A stretch of DNA of 64,000 bases, taken from positions 2,223,346 through 2,287,345 of the forward strand of contig NZ_CP048877.1 of the NCBI RefSeq assembly GCF_011207455.1, read 5' to 3'. The DNA comes from Thermosulfuriphilus ammonigenes. GTDB lineage: Bacteria > Desulfobacterota > Thermodesulfobacteria > Thermodesulfobacteriales > ST65. Position 1 is the stretch's first letter, and the number at the start of each line of letters is the position of its first letter. Of this stretch, positions 1 through 8,775 are shown in pieces. Position numbers and translations under genes: made by a program. The notes under the pieces are model-generated. The model made no database searches. It had not been told where the DNA came from and saw only the letters and a list, made by a program, of their open reading frames with translations.

Positions 1-1544
1 GAGGAAGAAAGCCCACCGGCGCCATTGTCCGTAATAGAGGTGTAGAGGCATTCATCTCTGGCTAACAGAAGAAAATCGGTCATCTTTTTCTGGGTGATGG
101 GATCACCTATTTGGACAGCGGTAGCCGGACTGCCTTCGTGCAACTCCTCCGAGGAAAAGGTGGCTCCGTGTATTCCATCCTTGCCGATTCGTCCTCCACA
201 CATAACCACCAGATCCCCGGGCCGGGCCCCTTTGATATGGGAAGGCTCCTCACAGACCTCCGCCGGCATTATCCCTCCGGTACCACAGAAGACCAGGGGT
301 TTGCCGAGATATCGGTCATCGAAGACAATCGAACCGTTAACGGTGGGAATTCCGCTTTTGTTTCCTCCGTGTTCCACCCCTTCTCTCACCCCTTCAAATA
401 TCCGTTTGGGGTGAAGAAGTCTGGGGGGAAGGGGACGATCCCAGTCAGGAGGGGCGAAGCAGAAAACGTCGGTATTAAATATCAGGCTGGCCCCCTTACC
501 CGTGCAGAAGGGGTCACGGTTTACCCCAACAATGCCCGTAAGGGCTCCACCATAGGGGTCAAGGGCTGAAGGGCTGTTATGGGTCTCGACCTTGAAGGCC
601 AGACTCAGGCGGTCATTCAACCTGATAACTCCGGCGTTATCTACGAAGACGGAGAGACAAAAGTCTTTTTCTCCCTTGGCCTTTCGGATCTCCTCTGTGG
701 CCCGGACAATATAGGTCTTAAAAAGACTATCTATGACCGTGGTCTGGCCTGTGGTTTTATCAGTGTAAGTGATTCGGGCATTAAAGATCTTGTGTTTACA
801 GTGTTCGGACCAGGTCTGGGCCAGGGATTCAAGTTCTACATCAGTGAGACGGTGATCCAAACCATAGCGTTTTCTTTCGGCAACCACTTCCGGTCTCCGG
901 AAGAAGTCTCTTATGGTCTGCATCTCTTGGAGGTTGAGGGCCAGCAACCTTTCGCGGGAGAGCCTGAGAAGTTCTTCATCACTAAGAAGGTTAAGATCAA
1001 AGTATTCTACTTTAATGGTGGTCTCTTCCTGAACCTTAGGGGGAGGGGTTAAGAGGCCTTTCTGGAAGTCGAACTCTTCTCGGGAGACAATCCACCAACG
1101 CTGGATAAGCTCATTGGCCAGGAGTTCACGGGCGATACGTTGGCAGTCTTCTCGGGAAAGGTCTCCTTTAAGAAGATATTGGGTGGCCGTGTAGATGGTC
1201 TCCTGGGGAGCGAGCTCTCGTTTAAGGAGGATCTCTAAGGCCTCTCGGGCCACACGCCCTTCGTTGTCGGTTACACCCGGGCGGAAGCCTACCTGAATGA
1301 GCCAGTCAAAATCTTTGGCCAGGGGACGATCAATGGCCACTGTCTGGGTGACCGGATCGTGCAGGGCCTCTTTGGCCAAGGCCTCGAGGGCCGTTTGGTC
1401 AATATCGGCCTCGATCTGATAGATCTTAATGGTCCGACATTCTTGGGCCGGCAAGTAGAGGTCTTCACGGATCCGACGAAGCACCTTCTCCCCAAAGGCA
1501 TCTCGAAGATGATCCTTAAGGGCCACCTCTATGCGAGCAAGCAT
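1..1544 (-). CDS. purL: Phosphoribosylformylglycinamidine synthase PurL with PurS-like N-terminus (C-terminal part outside window)
   Basis: ATP- and glutamine-dependent amidation of FGAR to FGAM in de novo purine synthesis. Translating the minus strand from the ATG at 1544 (preceded by AGGAGGG) gives about 514 residues without a stop to the window edge, where the typical PurL motif TDNGAGGLSS is read. About the first 80 residues (start MLARIEVALKDH) look like the small PurS subunit. They are followed by the PurL linker and an ATP-binding region with WSEHCKHK, KVETHNSPSAL and GGNKSGIPTVNG. So PurS and PurL appear fused in one chain, without the large PurL glutaminase domain being visible. The gene lies downstream of cydAB on the same strand but behind a GC-rich hairpin, so it may be transcribed separately. 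Family assignment is secure; the 3' end is not in the window. Confidence 0.95.
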   Translation of the reverse strand, partial: MLARIEVALKDHLRDAFGEKVLRRIREDLYLPAQECRTIKIYQIEADIDQTALEALAKEALHDPVTQTVAIDRPLAKDFDWLIQVGFRPGVTDNEGRVAREALEILLKRELAPQETIYTATQYLLKGDLSREDCQRIARELLANELIQRWWIVSREEFDFQKGLLTPPPKVQEETTIKVEYFDLNLLSDEELLRLSRERLLALNLQEMQTIRDFFRRPEVVAERKRYGLDHRLTDVELESLAQTWSEHCKHKIFNARITYTDKTTGQTTVIDSLFKTYIVRATEEIRKAKGEKDFCLSVFVDNAGVIRLNDRLSLAFKVETHNSPSALDPYGGALTGIVGVNRDPFCTGKGASLIFNTDVFCFAPPDWDRPLPPRLLHPKRIFEGVREGVEHGGNKSGIPTVNGSIVFDDRYLGKPLVFCGTGGIMPAEVCEEPSHIKGARPGDLVVMCGGRIGKDGIHGATFSSEELHEGSPATAVQIGDPITQKKMTDFLLLARDECLYTSITDNGAGGLSS

Positions 1545-1647
1545 TTTATCCCTCCTGTTGATATGGAGATGATCGCCCTCCGAGAGGGCCAATGGTCCAG
1601 AGGATAGCCTAAGGCTGGAGTAATTGCTAGGGGAGCCTCTAAGGGGA

Positions 1648-1667
1648 GCGGGGCCTTATGGCCCCGC
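1648..1667 (-). terminator. GC-rich hairpin between cydB and purL
   Basis: A perfect 8-bp inverted repeat (GCGGGGCC / GGCCCCGC) with a 4-base loop lies 11 bases after the cydB stop codon and about 100 bases before the purL start. No run of T follows on the minus strand, so it is only a possible transcription terminator or mRNA-stabilising stem. Confidence 0.45.
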
Positions 1668-1678
1668 CGTCGTAGTTA

Positions 1679-2704
1679 TCAATAGGCCTCTTCGTAGCTT
1701 AAGTCTTCTTCCCGGACTTTTTCCTTAAAAAGATTATATGTCCAGGCCTGGTAAGCGATGACAATAGGCACAAAGACCAGGGCCACTCCAGTCATGATCT
1801 TTAGGGTCAGGGGGCTGGAGGAGGCGTTGTAAATGGTCAAAGAGGCCTCAGGGGTAAGACTTGAAGGAAGAAGGCGAGGGTAGAGGCCACCTAGACCGAA
1901 AAAAGTAGCTGAGACGATAGTCAGGCAGGAGGCAAACCAGGCCTTCCAGTAGGCCTCTTTGCTCAGAAACACCCGGATAAGGACAAGCCCCACTACGGCC
2001 AGGGCAGGAATGACAAAAAGTATGGGATAACGAAGATAGTTGTCATAAAGGTCGGTGGCGAACCAGGTGGCCACCAAAAAGACGGCGGCTATTATTAGCT
2101 CAAGAGGCCAAAGTCTGGCAGCCAAAGAGGCCCCGCGCCTGGAGAGCTCTCCGTTGCTCTTTGCAGCCAGCCAGAGACTTCCGTGAACGAGAAAAAGCAT
2201 CACAAACAGCACTCCTCCCAGCAATCCGTAGGGGTTAAGGAGGGTTAAGAGTCCGCCATGAAAGATCCCTTCTTTGTCGATGGGCAGGCCTTTGAAGATG
2301 TTTGCAAAGGCTACACCTAAAAGGAGGGCCGGAATAAAACTTCCTATTACTAGACAGAAATCCCAGAGGGAACGCCAGCCAGGGCTATCCACCTTACCCC
2401 TGAATTCAAAGGCTACTCCCCGAACAATAAGGGCAAAGAGCAGGAGGAGAAGGGCGGTATAAAGACCACTGAACATTACGGCGTAGGCCTTGGGGAAGGC
2501 GGCGAAGGTGGCTCCACCTGCGGTTATCAGCCAGACCTCGTTACCATCCCAGAAGGGACCCATGGTGTTATAGACTATCCGGCGTTCGGTATCGTTCTTG
2601 GCTACCACGGGCATTAGGCTGCCTAGACCTAGATCAAAACCGTCAAGCATAAAATAGACGGCCCAAAGCACTCCCCAGAGGATAAACCATATGGTTTCAA
2701 ACAT
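1679..2704 (-). CDS. cydB: Cytochrome bd ubiquinol/menaquinol oxidase subunit II
   Basis: Second membrane subunit of the cytochrome bd quinol oxidase, which reduces O2 to water at the cytoplasmic membrane. The 341-residue protein starts with the family N-terminus containing DGFDLGLGSL and carries the GNEVWL segment near residue 55. Eight or nine hydrophobic segments follow, with no soluble domain. It lies 18 bases downstream of cydA on the same strand, so the two form one operon. In an otherwise anaerobic gene setting this enzyme most likely protects against oxygen rather than supporting aerobic growth (inference). Confidence 0.95.
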   Translation of the reverse strand: MFETIWFILWGVLWAVYFMLDGFDLGLGSLMPVVAKNDTERRIVYNTMGPFWDGNEVWLITAGGATFAAFPKAYAVMFSGLYTALLLLLFALIVRGVAFEFRGKVDSPGWRSLWDFCLVIGSFIPALLLGVAFANIFKGLPIDKEGIFHGGLLTLLNPYGLLGGVLFVMLFLVHGSLWLAAKSNGELSRRGASLAARLWPLELIIAAVFLVATWFATDLYDNYLRYPILFVIPALAVVGLVLIRVFLSKEAYWKAWFASCLTIVSATFFGLGGLYPRLLPSSLTPEASLTIYNASSSPLTLKIMTGVALVFVPIVIAYQAWTYNLFKEKVREEDLSYEEAY

Positions 2705-2722
2705 GTCTTTCCCTCCTTTCCT

Positions 2723-4060
2723 TTAGGCGGTAACCGGAGCTACCTGGCTGGATTCTTCTGGAGACTCTGGTCCCTTCTTGGCAAACTTGGCCAGAAGGTA
2801 GAAGTCCACCGCTCCCAAAAAGCCGTAAAGAAGAATAAAGGCCACCAAGGACGGCCAGACTTGGGAGGCAGTTATCGGACTTACGGCTTCACTGGTCTTC
2901 ATTAAGCCATAGACTATCCAGGGTTGTCGGCCGACTTCAGCCACCACCCAACCAGCCTCAAGGGCAATGTATGGTAAAGGTATGGCGTAAAGCATAACCT
3001 TGAGGTAGCCCCGGCTCTCAAGGAGCCGATTTCTCTTAAACCAGCCTATAATCGTAAGAAGAGCAAAGAGAAAACCTAAACCGACCATGGTTCTAAAGGC
3101 CAAAAAAGTCAGGGTGACAGGGGGGCGCTCTTCGGGAGGAAATTCTTTAAGCCCTTTGACCTCGGCTCCAGGGTCATGATAGGCCAACAGGGACAGAGCT
3201 CCTGGGATAGGCAGTAGCTCAAGGGCATTGCTTTCATTCTTCTCATCCGGGATCAGGAAGAGAAAAAGCGGAGCCCCTTTTTTGGTCTCCCAGAGAGACT
3301 CCATAGCCGCCAGCTTGGTGGGCTGGATTTTAGCTACTTCGGATCCGTGGATATGGCCCTGGAAGACCTCAAGCAGGGAAAAGATGAGGGCAAAGGTCAA
3401 GGCTACCCGGAAGGATTTGGTGAAAAAAGAGATGTGTTGTCTTCGCAAGAGATGATAGGCGCTTACCCCCATGACAAAGAATCCAGAGAGAATGTAAGCC
3501 CCACTTACGGTATGAAAAAATTCCTGCCAACCGAAAGGGTTGGTAACCACAGCCATAAAATTATCTAGCTCGGCCCGTCCGTTACGAATGACGTATCCTA
3601 CGGGGTGCTGCATCCAGCCATTGGCCAGAAGAATCCACAGGGCGGAGATATTAGAGGCCAAGGCCACCAGCCAGATGGTCAGGCAGTGAAGTCGAGGAGA
3701 GAGTTTGCGCCAGCCAAAATGCCAGACAGCGATGAAGGTGGATTCCAGAAAAAAGGCCAAAGTAGCCTCAATGGCCAGAAGGGAGCCAAAAATATCACCC
3801 ACGTATTCTGAGTAGCGGGACCAGTTAGTCCCAAACTGGAACTCTAGAGTAATTCCCGTAACGACTCCTAAGGCGAAGTTAATAAGAAAAAGCTTCCCCC
3901 AGAATTTGGCCATTCTCTTGTATTCTTCATCACCGGTTTTGACATAAATGGTCTCAAAGATGGCCGTGAGGATGGAAAGCCCCAGGGTTAAAGGGACAAA
4001 TAAGAAGTGAAACATGCTGGCCACGGCAAATTGGAAACGGGAAAGCATTACGACATCCAT
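2723..4060 (-). CDS. cydA: Cytochrome bd quinol oxidase subunit I
   Basis: Haem-carrying subunit of cytochrome bd oxidase. At 445 residues it is shorter than the E. coli protein, consistent with the short Q-loop class. Visible features are the N-terminal haem-ligand His18 in MFHFLFVPLTLGLS, the Glu-rich membrane helix around residues 95-110 (LAIEATLAFFLES), the second His in FFHTVSGAY and the C-terminal GRQPW motif. The ATG at 4060 has a strong GGAGGG site. The Rrf2-type regulator gene lies 180 bases upstream on the same strand, suggesting redox or NO/O2 control. Heme d versus heme b (CIO type) cannot be settled from sequence alone. Confidence 0.95.
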   Translation of the reverse strand: MDVVMLSRFQFAVASMFHFLFVPLTLGLSILTAIFETIYVKTGDEEYKRMAKFWGKLFLINFALGVVTGITLEFQFGTNWSRYSEYVGDIFGSLLAIEATLAFFLESTFIAVWHFGWRKLSPRLHCLTIWLVALASNISALWILLANGWMQHPVGYVIRNGRAELDNFMAVVTNPFGWQEFFHTVSGAYILSGFFVMGVSAYHLLRRQHISFFTKSFRVALTFALIFSLLEVFQGHIHGSEVAKIQPTKLAAMESLWETKKGAPLFLFLIPDEKNESNALELLPIPGALSLLAYHDPGAEVKGLKEFPPEERPPVTLTFLAFRTMVGLGFLFALLTIIGWFKRNRLLESRGYLKVMLYAIPLPYIALEAGWVVAEVGRQPWIVYGLMKTSEAVSPITASQVWPSLVAFILLYGFLGAVDFYLLAKFAKKGPESPEESSQVAPVTA

Positions 4061-4101
4061 AAGGCCCTCCTAGAGTAAAAATTTTTTATAAAAAGACAGC
4101 T

Positions 4102-4116
4102 CCCCTTCTGAAGGGG
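4102..4116 (-). terminator. Hairpin upstream of cydA, possible terminator of the Rrf2 gene
   Basis: CCCCTT / AAGGGG form a 6-bp stem with a 3-base loop between the Rrf2 gene and cydA. On the minus strand it is followed, after a short spacer, by five T. It could end the regulator transcript, or act as a leader element if the genes are co-transcribed. Confidence 0.4.
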
Positions 4117-4240
4117 CTTTTAGAGACGACCACCCACCAGTTTGTCTTTAAAAAATTAGGCTCATCTTGGTGGCGGTAAAGGGTATTGTGAATATTAGAC
4201 ATCTAAGACCTTATTTATCTTCTTTTTGAGAAAAAATATA

Positions 4241-4660
4241 TTAAATCTTTTGACCTCGGGATTCGGCCAGAAGTTTGTCAAAGGTGGCCTCCTGCAATGT
4301 TTCCCTGAGCCTCCTGCGAGCCTTTTCCCAGACATTATGAACCGGGCAGACCTGACTACGAGAGCAGCTTTCTGGTCGGATCACACACTCATTAAGAAAA
4401 ATCTCTCCAGAGACGGCCTCAACCACCTCAAGGAGAGAGAGAGCCGCAGGATCCTTAAGAAGACGATAACCCCCCCGGGCCCCTTGGAGGATTTCAATGA
4501 TCCCTGCCAGGGAGAGTTGCTGGGCGATCTTGGCCAGGAAAGGATCCGGTATTTCCATGGCCCGGGCCACCTCCTTTCGGCTGACCACCCTCCCCGGACT
4601 TTGCCCGGCGAGGTAAAGAATACAACGTATGGCATATTCTCCGGCGCGGGTAAGTCGCAT
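4241..4660 (-). CDS. Rrf2-family transcriptional regulator with three-cysteine cluster
   Basis: DNA-binding regulator of the Rrf2 family (relatives IscR, NsrR, RsrR). The 139 residues give a winged helix (residues 1-65, with the family N-terminus MRLTRAGEYAIR and wing ARGGYRL). A dimerisation helix and a C92-X6-C99-X5-C105 cluster follow, which in family members binds an Fe-S cluster sensing NO, O2 or iron status. The gene sits directly upstream of cydAB, so it probably controls the oxidase and itself (inference). A very good sigma70 promoter is present at 4688-4716. There is no clear Shine-Dalgarno sequence before the ATG. The sensed signal is not known. Confidence 0.9.
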   Translation of the reverse strand: MRLTRAGEYAIRCILYLAGQSPGRVVSRKEVARAMEIPDPFLAKIAQQLSLAGIIEILQGARGGYRLLKDPAALSLLEVVEAVSGEIFLNECVIRPESCSRSQVCPVHNVWEKARRRLRETLQEATFDKLLAESRGQKI

Positions 4661-4687
4661 AAATAAGATATTTAAGATTTTTTTTGT

Positions 4688-4716
4688 CTTATATATGTGC
4701 CCAACCTACCTGTCAA
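4688..4716 (-). promoter_or_regulatory. Sigma70-type promoter of the Rrf2 regulator gene
   Basis: On the minus strand TTGACA (4716-4711) is followed after 17 bases by TATAAG (4693-4688). This is nearly consensus, and the predicted transcript begins about 20 bases before the Rrf2 start codon. AT-rich repeats between -10 and start could hold an Rrf2 operator. Confidence 0.7.
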
Positions 4717-4740
4717 GGATTAATTTTATTCCCTGAAGAC

Positions 4741-6882
4741 TCAATGACCTTTGACTTTTTCTTTAGGTGCCTTGTACCTTTTGGAAGAAAGATAAACTAC
4801 CTGGTTGCGGCCTTTATTTTTGGCCTCATAGAGGGCTCGATCGGCCAGGTTGATAACCTCTTTTAAATTTTGACTGTCTCCAGGAAACTCCGCCACCCCA
4901 ATGGAGATGCTTACTCGAGCACTTTTCTCCTCCCAACTGAAGGAGGCCATCTCTACATGCTTTCGGATACGTTCGGCCACCTGGCAGGCTAGCGGTGCTG
5001 GCGTATCCGTTAGAAGAATTAAGATCTCTTCTCCTCCGTATCGAATGGCCAGATCCTCTGCCCGGAGTTCCTTTTTAATGATGGAAGATATTTGAACCAG
5101 AACTCGATCACCGAAGCCGTGGCCGTAAGTGTCGTTTATGACCTTGAAGTGGTCGACATCAGCCATGAGGACTCCTATAGAGGTTTGCCGCCGAATGGCT
5201 CCAGCTACCATTTGGGGAACAAACTCCTCCAATACCCGGCGATTGTAAAGGCCAGTAAGGGTGTCTCGAAGAGATATCTCCTGGAGCCTTCGGGCAAAAC
5301 GTTTGGCTTCTATGATAGGAGCTGCCTCCTGAAGATAGGCTACCACCTTATCTAAAATAATCCCTCGAGTCTGTTCTAGATGATAGGAGGCCGGAAATAG
5401 AAAATGGACAATGCCAATGACTTTACCCCCGACAAACATAGGAAGACAAAGATAGTTTATGAAGTTCTCTGGGAAGTAGTTACAGGTTTCAGAAAAATGG
5501 AAGGATGAGGCCCGACTAGCACTCCTGAAAACCCGGCACAAAGCGGGGTTATTGAGAACTTCCATGTTTTCAATTTCTTCCTTGGCCTCTGGTGGCTCAA
5601 CTACTACTGCCTTGAGGCGTTGGCCACTATCTGAGACTTCATAGATGATAAAATTGTGAAGGTTAAACTTTTGCTTGAAGACCTCGGCTAGGCGTTGATA
5701 GATTCCTTGAGCGTCTTCGTCGGTTTCTATGGCCTGTCTGAAGGCGGCCAATTCCCCTAGTTCAAAGACTAACTCGTTTATAGCTCCAGCCAGTAAAGAG
5801 ATCTCGTTTTCTCCGCGGGCAGCTACAGCCACCTCATCTTCTGGTTCCCGAAGCTTTTTCCCTACAAAACGGGAAATTTCTCGGACCTCTTCCCTTAAGT
5901 GATTTAAGGGATGAAATATTCCCTTTTGGATTAGAAAGATAGTGGCGCCAATGGAAACAATAAAGAAACCAACGCTGGGAGGTATTTGATTAAAGATGAT
6001 AGCCCTTTGTCTGGTCGAGACAAAAGACAGATCGGCCAGACGGATGTACACGGCAATATTACGTCCTGAGAAGTCTTTTATGGGCGCACCTATCAGGGTG
6101 TAATGAGAAACTTCGATCTGGCTTCGCCTTTTTAAGGCCTGCCTTAAAAAGGCATTTGATACCAAGGAAGAGAAGGGCTCCGGCAGGGGAGATACAGCCC
6201 AGAACTCTCCTAACCGATGATAGTTTCGCGGAGCAGCCGTGGCGTTTATCTCCCGATGAAGATAAAGGGCATTTACGATGTTTTTCCTCTTGCGAAGCCA
6301 AAAGGTAAGGTCAGCCAGGTTAGAGAAGACCTCCACACTTCCAAGAAACAATCCTTCTTGATCATATATCGGCACCACTCCCCGGGCGGCTATTCCCATA
6401 CGACCGGCCTCTATACCCCAGACGGCGGTACCGGTAGACAGGACAGTGACCACTGAATGACGGAAATCAGATAGATCGTCACCAAATATTTCCGGACGCC
6501 AGACTCTCAAAAAGGAGATTCCTGGAGGGATATGAAAGTGGATATAACGGGGGATGACTCCACTCTGGTTTATACTGGCTGAGGCCTCTCTGGTGGCTGA
6601 AAGAAGCCCCAGACGATCACGCCTCTTAAGGGCCTTTCTTATGTCTGGAAACTGGGCCAGAAGTCTGGCCAGCTGTTGGTTTTCTCGGGCCTTTTCGGCA
6701 AAAAAGGCCAAGTCTTCTCGGAGTTCCTGGATCTGGAGAGAAATAAAATTTCTCTTCTGGGCCTCTACCTCTTTAAAGGTATGGTAAAGGGCTATGGCAA
6801 AACCCAGGGAGAAGAAGAAACATATAGGAAAGAGGACCTTGATTTCCAGGGATAATTTCTTGATTTTAGGCTGAAGTTTCAT
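4741..6882 (-). CDS. Membrane diguanylate cyclase with periplasmic Cache sensor, GAF-like and GGDEF domains
   Basis: Probably makes cyclic di-GMP from GTP in response to an extracellular ligand. The 713 residues read: TM helix about 15-35; periplasmic double-Cache-like domain to about 298 (with HFHIPPG, FGDDLSDFR and RGVVPIYD, as in Cache receptors of this type); TM helix about 302-320; HAMP-like linker to about 380; GAF-like region about 385-525; GGDEF domain about 538-700. The active-site loop is GGEEI (616-620), a known working variant. RAED (607-610) lies five residues before it, matching the inhibitory RXXD site. The gene stands alone, with no obvious Shine-Dalgarno site. Ligand unknown. 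Confidence 0.88.
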   Translation of the reverse strand: MKLQPKIKKLSLEIKVLFPICFFFSLGFAIALYHTFKEVEAQKRNFISLQIQELREDLAFFAEKARENQQLARLLAQFPDIRKALKRRDRLGLLSATREASASINQSGVIPRYIHFHIPPGISFLRVWRPEIFGDDLSDFRHSVVTVLSTGTAVWGIEAGRMGIAARGVVPIYDQEGLFLGSVEVFSNLADLTFWLRKRKNIVNALYLHREINATAAPRNYHRLGEFWAVSPLPEPFSSLVSNAFLRQALKRRSQIEVSHYTLIGAPIKDFSGRNIAVYIRLADLSFVSTRQRAIIFNQIPPSVGFFIVSIGATIFLIQKGIFHPLNHLREEVREISRFVGKKLREPEDEVAVAARGENEISLLAGAINELVFELGELAAFRQAIETDEDAQGIYQRLAEVFKQKFNLHNFIIYEVSDSGQRLKAVVVEPPEAKEEIENMEVLNNPALCRVFRSASRASSFHFSETCNYFPENFINYLCLPMFVGGKVIGIVHFLFPASYHLEQTRGIILDKVVAYLQEAAPIIEAKRFARRLQEISLRDTLTGLYNRRVLEEFVPQMVAGAIRRQTSIGVLMADVDHFKVINDTYGHGFGDRVLVQISSIIKKELRAEDLAIRYGGEEILILLTDTPAPLACQVAERIRKHVEMASFSWEEKSARVSISIGVAEFPGDSQNLKEVINLADRALYEAKNKGRNQVVYLSSKRYKAPKEKVKGH

Positions 6883-7047
6883 AAAAAACTGAAAACTTAA
6901 ACTTTTTAATATAAATTTTCGGTAAAAAATAAGCAGAAATAAAAAATGTTAAAATATTGGTAATTTACAAGATTTGGCGGTTTGTTCTTGATCTTGTTTG
7001 TGGCTTCTTGGTCAGATCAGATAGGTCTTACAGATTAAGAGTAAGCT

Positions 7048-7815
7048 ATGGAAAAAAGAATTTATGTCGGCACCTGTGGCTTCAATATCTCGCTGGCCAG
7101 GTATGTACGTCTTTTTGATGCCCTGGAGGTAAATAGCACCTTTTATCGTTTCCCTACAGAAAGAAGCCTTAAAAACTGGCAGAAGATTTTCTCCCAGGCT
7201 CAGGGCTTTTTTCTCTCCCTTAAAGCCTACCAGGGGCTGACCCATCCGATATCATCTCCCACCTGGCGACGTTCGAGCCTTACCCGGGAAGAACTTCAAG
7301 CCCTTTCTGAAAGAGTGGGCTGTTTAAAACTCACCCCGGAGACAGAGGAGTTTGTCTCCCGAAGTATGAAGTTAATTGCTCGTTTGAAAGCGGATTTTTG
7401 GCTTTTTCAACTCCCTAAAAGTTGTAAAGAGAGAGCTGGGGGAATCAAAGCCTTCTTTGAATCCCTGAAAGACAAGTTCGAAACAACCCCCCTTCTTGGT
7501 CTGGAGATCCGTTGGTCTGACCCTGATCTTCTTGAAGAACTGAACCGAACCCTTTCCGTGCTTCCAGTCTTTGACCCTTTTATAAATGCTGACCTTACGG
7601 AGAGATTTTTTCCCCGGCTATCGACACTCTACCTCCGGCTCCATGGTGGCTATGAGCGTGGCCGAATTAACTACGACAAATCTTATAGTGACCAGGAACT
7701 CCTTTGGCTCAGGGGGATGCTCCAAGACTCTGCTGCCGAGAGAATTTTTGTTCTTTTTAACAATTTGCGTATGTATGAAGATGCCCAGAGATTTAAAGAC
7801 TTAATTACCCTTTAG
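7048..7815 (+). CDS. DUF72 (YecE-like) protein
   Basis: TIM-barrel-like DUF72 family protein of unknown biochemical function, 255 residues. The family features are the N-terminal YVGTCGF segment, NSTFYRFPT near residue 30, the FWLFQLPKSCK strand and the C-terminal Y.R.HGGY and VLFNN segments. The start ATG follows a weak purine-rich stretch. It is flanked by a divergent diguanylate cyclase and a convergent small gene, with 15 bases to the latter, so it seems monocistronic. Confidence 0.85.
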   Translation: MEKRIYVGTCGFNISLARYVRLFDALEVNSTFYRFPTERSLKNWQKIFSQAQGFFLSLKAYQGLTHPISSPTWRRSSLTREELQALSERVGCLKLTPETEEFVSRSMKLIARLKADFWLFQLPKSCKERAGGIKAFFESLKDKFETTPLLGLEIRWSDPDLLEELNRTLSVLPVFDPFINADLTERFFPRLSTLYLRLHGGYERGRINYDKSYSDQELLWLRGMLQDSAAERIFVLFNNLRMYEDAQRFKDLITL

Positions 7816-7830
7816 ACCCCCTTTAAATTA

Positions 7831-8094
7831 TTATTTTCCCCTAGTGAGCTCTTCCACCCGCTGGACCAGCTGGGAGACCTGAAGGGCCAGGGAAACACAT
7901 TGTTTGCCCTCCAAACAGGCCTCTGCCTCGGGAACCTCCAGTCTGGTCTTAAGGACCTCTCCGCCACGCTCGAGGGTTACCAGCCAGGTATTGGTCTCCT
8001 GGTCAAAGTCAACCTTGACATCTATATTGCACTGTCCAATCTGGGGATAAATTTCTTGGATTTTCTGGCAAAGAGTTTCCCTGTCTATTTGCAT
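7831..8094 (-). CDS. Small conserved-looking protein, 87 residues, function unknown
   Basis: I do not recognise the family. The protein is predicted as alpha-beta-beta-alpha: a charged N-terminal helix, two beta strands (NIDVKVDF, TWLVTLERGGEVLKTRL) and a C-terminal amphipathic helix. Cysteines are at residues 9, 22, 60 and 66. There is no signal peptide. A strong GGAGGTGG site precedes the ATG. It follows the LTXXQ gene trio on the same strand after 76 bases and may belong to that operon. Confidence 0.6.
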   Translation of the reverse strand: MQIDRETLCQKIQEIYPQIGQCNIDVKVDFDQETNTWLVTLERGGEVLKTRLEVPEAEACLEGKQCVSLALQVSQLVQRVEELTRGK

Positions 8095-8170
8095 CTGCCC
8101 ACCTCCTGTCTTTTTTAAAAAGATAATGATTCTCCACCTAACGAATCAATTGAAAAATGGAGAAGAAAGT

Positions 8171-8773
8171 CTATTTGCCACAGGAGACAACAGGAAGGCG
8201 ATAGGGACGTCGCTTGGGGCGGTAGCCCGTGATGGTTTCAATCTGTTGGGGGGTGAAGGTCTTGCGGATCTTTATTATAGCCCTAAGACCACCTCGGGTA
8301 ATTCGATCACAGTTTCTTTTTAACTGATCCAGGATCTCCTCAACAGCTTTTAGATCCATTTCAGGCTGGCTCATGAGTTCCATAAGCTGAGCATTGACCA
8401 TGTCGTTCATGCTTTGATAGCGCATGAGGGTGAGGTTGAAGCGTTGCATTATTGTCTGAAAGTGCTCCTTTTGTTTGCCTTTTATTTTCAGTTCTGGGGC
8501 CAAATCAAGGTATCCTTGGAGCTCACAAAGGCTGGATTTAATTACAAAGTCTGAGGCACCACAGCCTATATAGCCATCGCTTGGTTTACGCCAGCATTCT
8601 TGCCAGAGAGTCCCCCTGTTTTGAGGGGCCTGAACCTGAGCCGCTACTCCTCCCTGGAGCCAAAAGAAGAGAAAAATAAAGATGGCCCCGAGGGGCTGAA
8701 CCAACCGGATCCTCGAGGCCACAAAGAGGATATTTTTGTTCTTGCCTGAAAGCTTGGGACTTTGCTCTCGCAT
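8171..8773 (-). CDS. Secreted LTXXQ-like (Spy/CpxP-type) protein, third and most divergent copy
   Basis: 200 residues with a long basic N-region and a hydrophobic signal segment at about residues 26-46, then a helical domain with FTPQQIE near the end, which resembles the LTXXQ motif of Spy/CpxP/CnrX periplasmic proteins. Pairwise spaced cysteines (QECW, GCGAS, SSLCEL) echo the pattern of the two upstream paralogues. The start lies 3 bases after the preceding stop codon, so translation is probably coupled. Family members are periplasmic chaperones or metal/stress sensors; the role here is unknown. Confidence 0.65.
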   Translation of the reverse strand: MREQSPKLSGKNKNILFVASRIRLVQPLGAIFIFLFFWLQGGVAAQVQAPQNRGTLWQECWRKPSDGYIGCGASDFVIKSSLCELQGYLDLAPELKIKGKQKEHFQTIMQRFNLTLMRYQSMNDMVNAQLMELMSQPEMDLKAVEEILDQLKRNCDRITRGGLRAIIKIRKTFTPQQIETITGYRPKRRPYRLPVVSCGK

Positions 8774-8775
8774 TA

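Noticed and set aside
111..1052. Two long plus-strand frames at the left edge
   Set aside because: They are antisense to purL, whose minus-strand translation has all family motifs.
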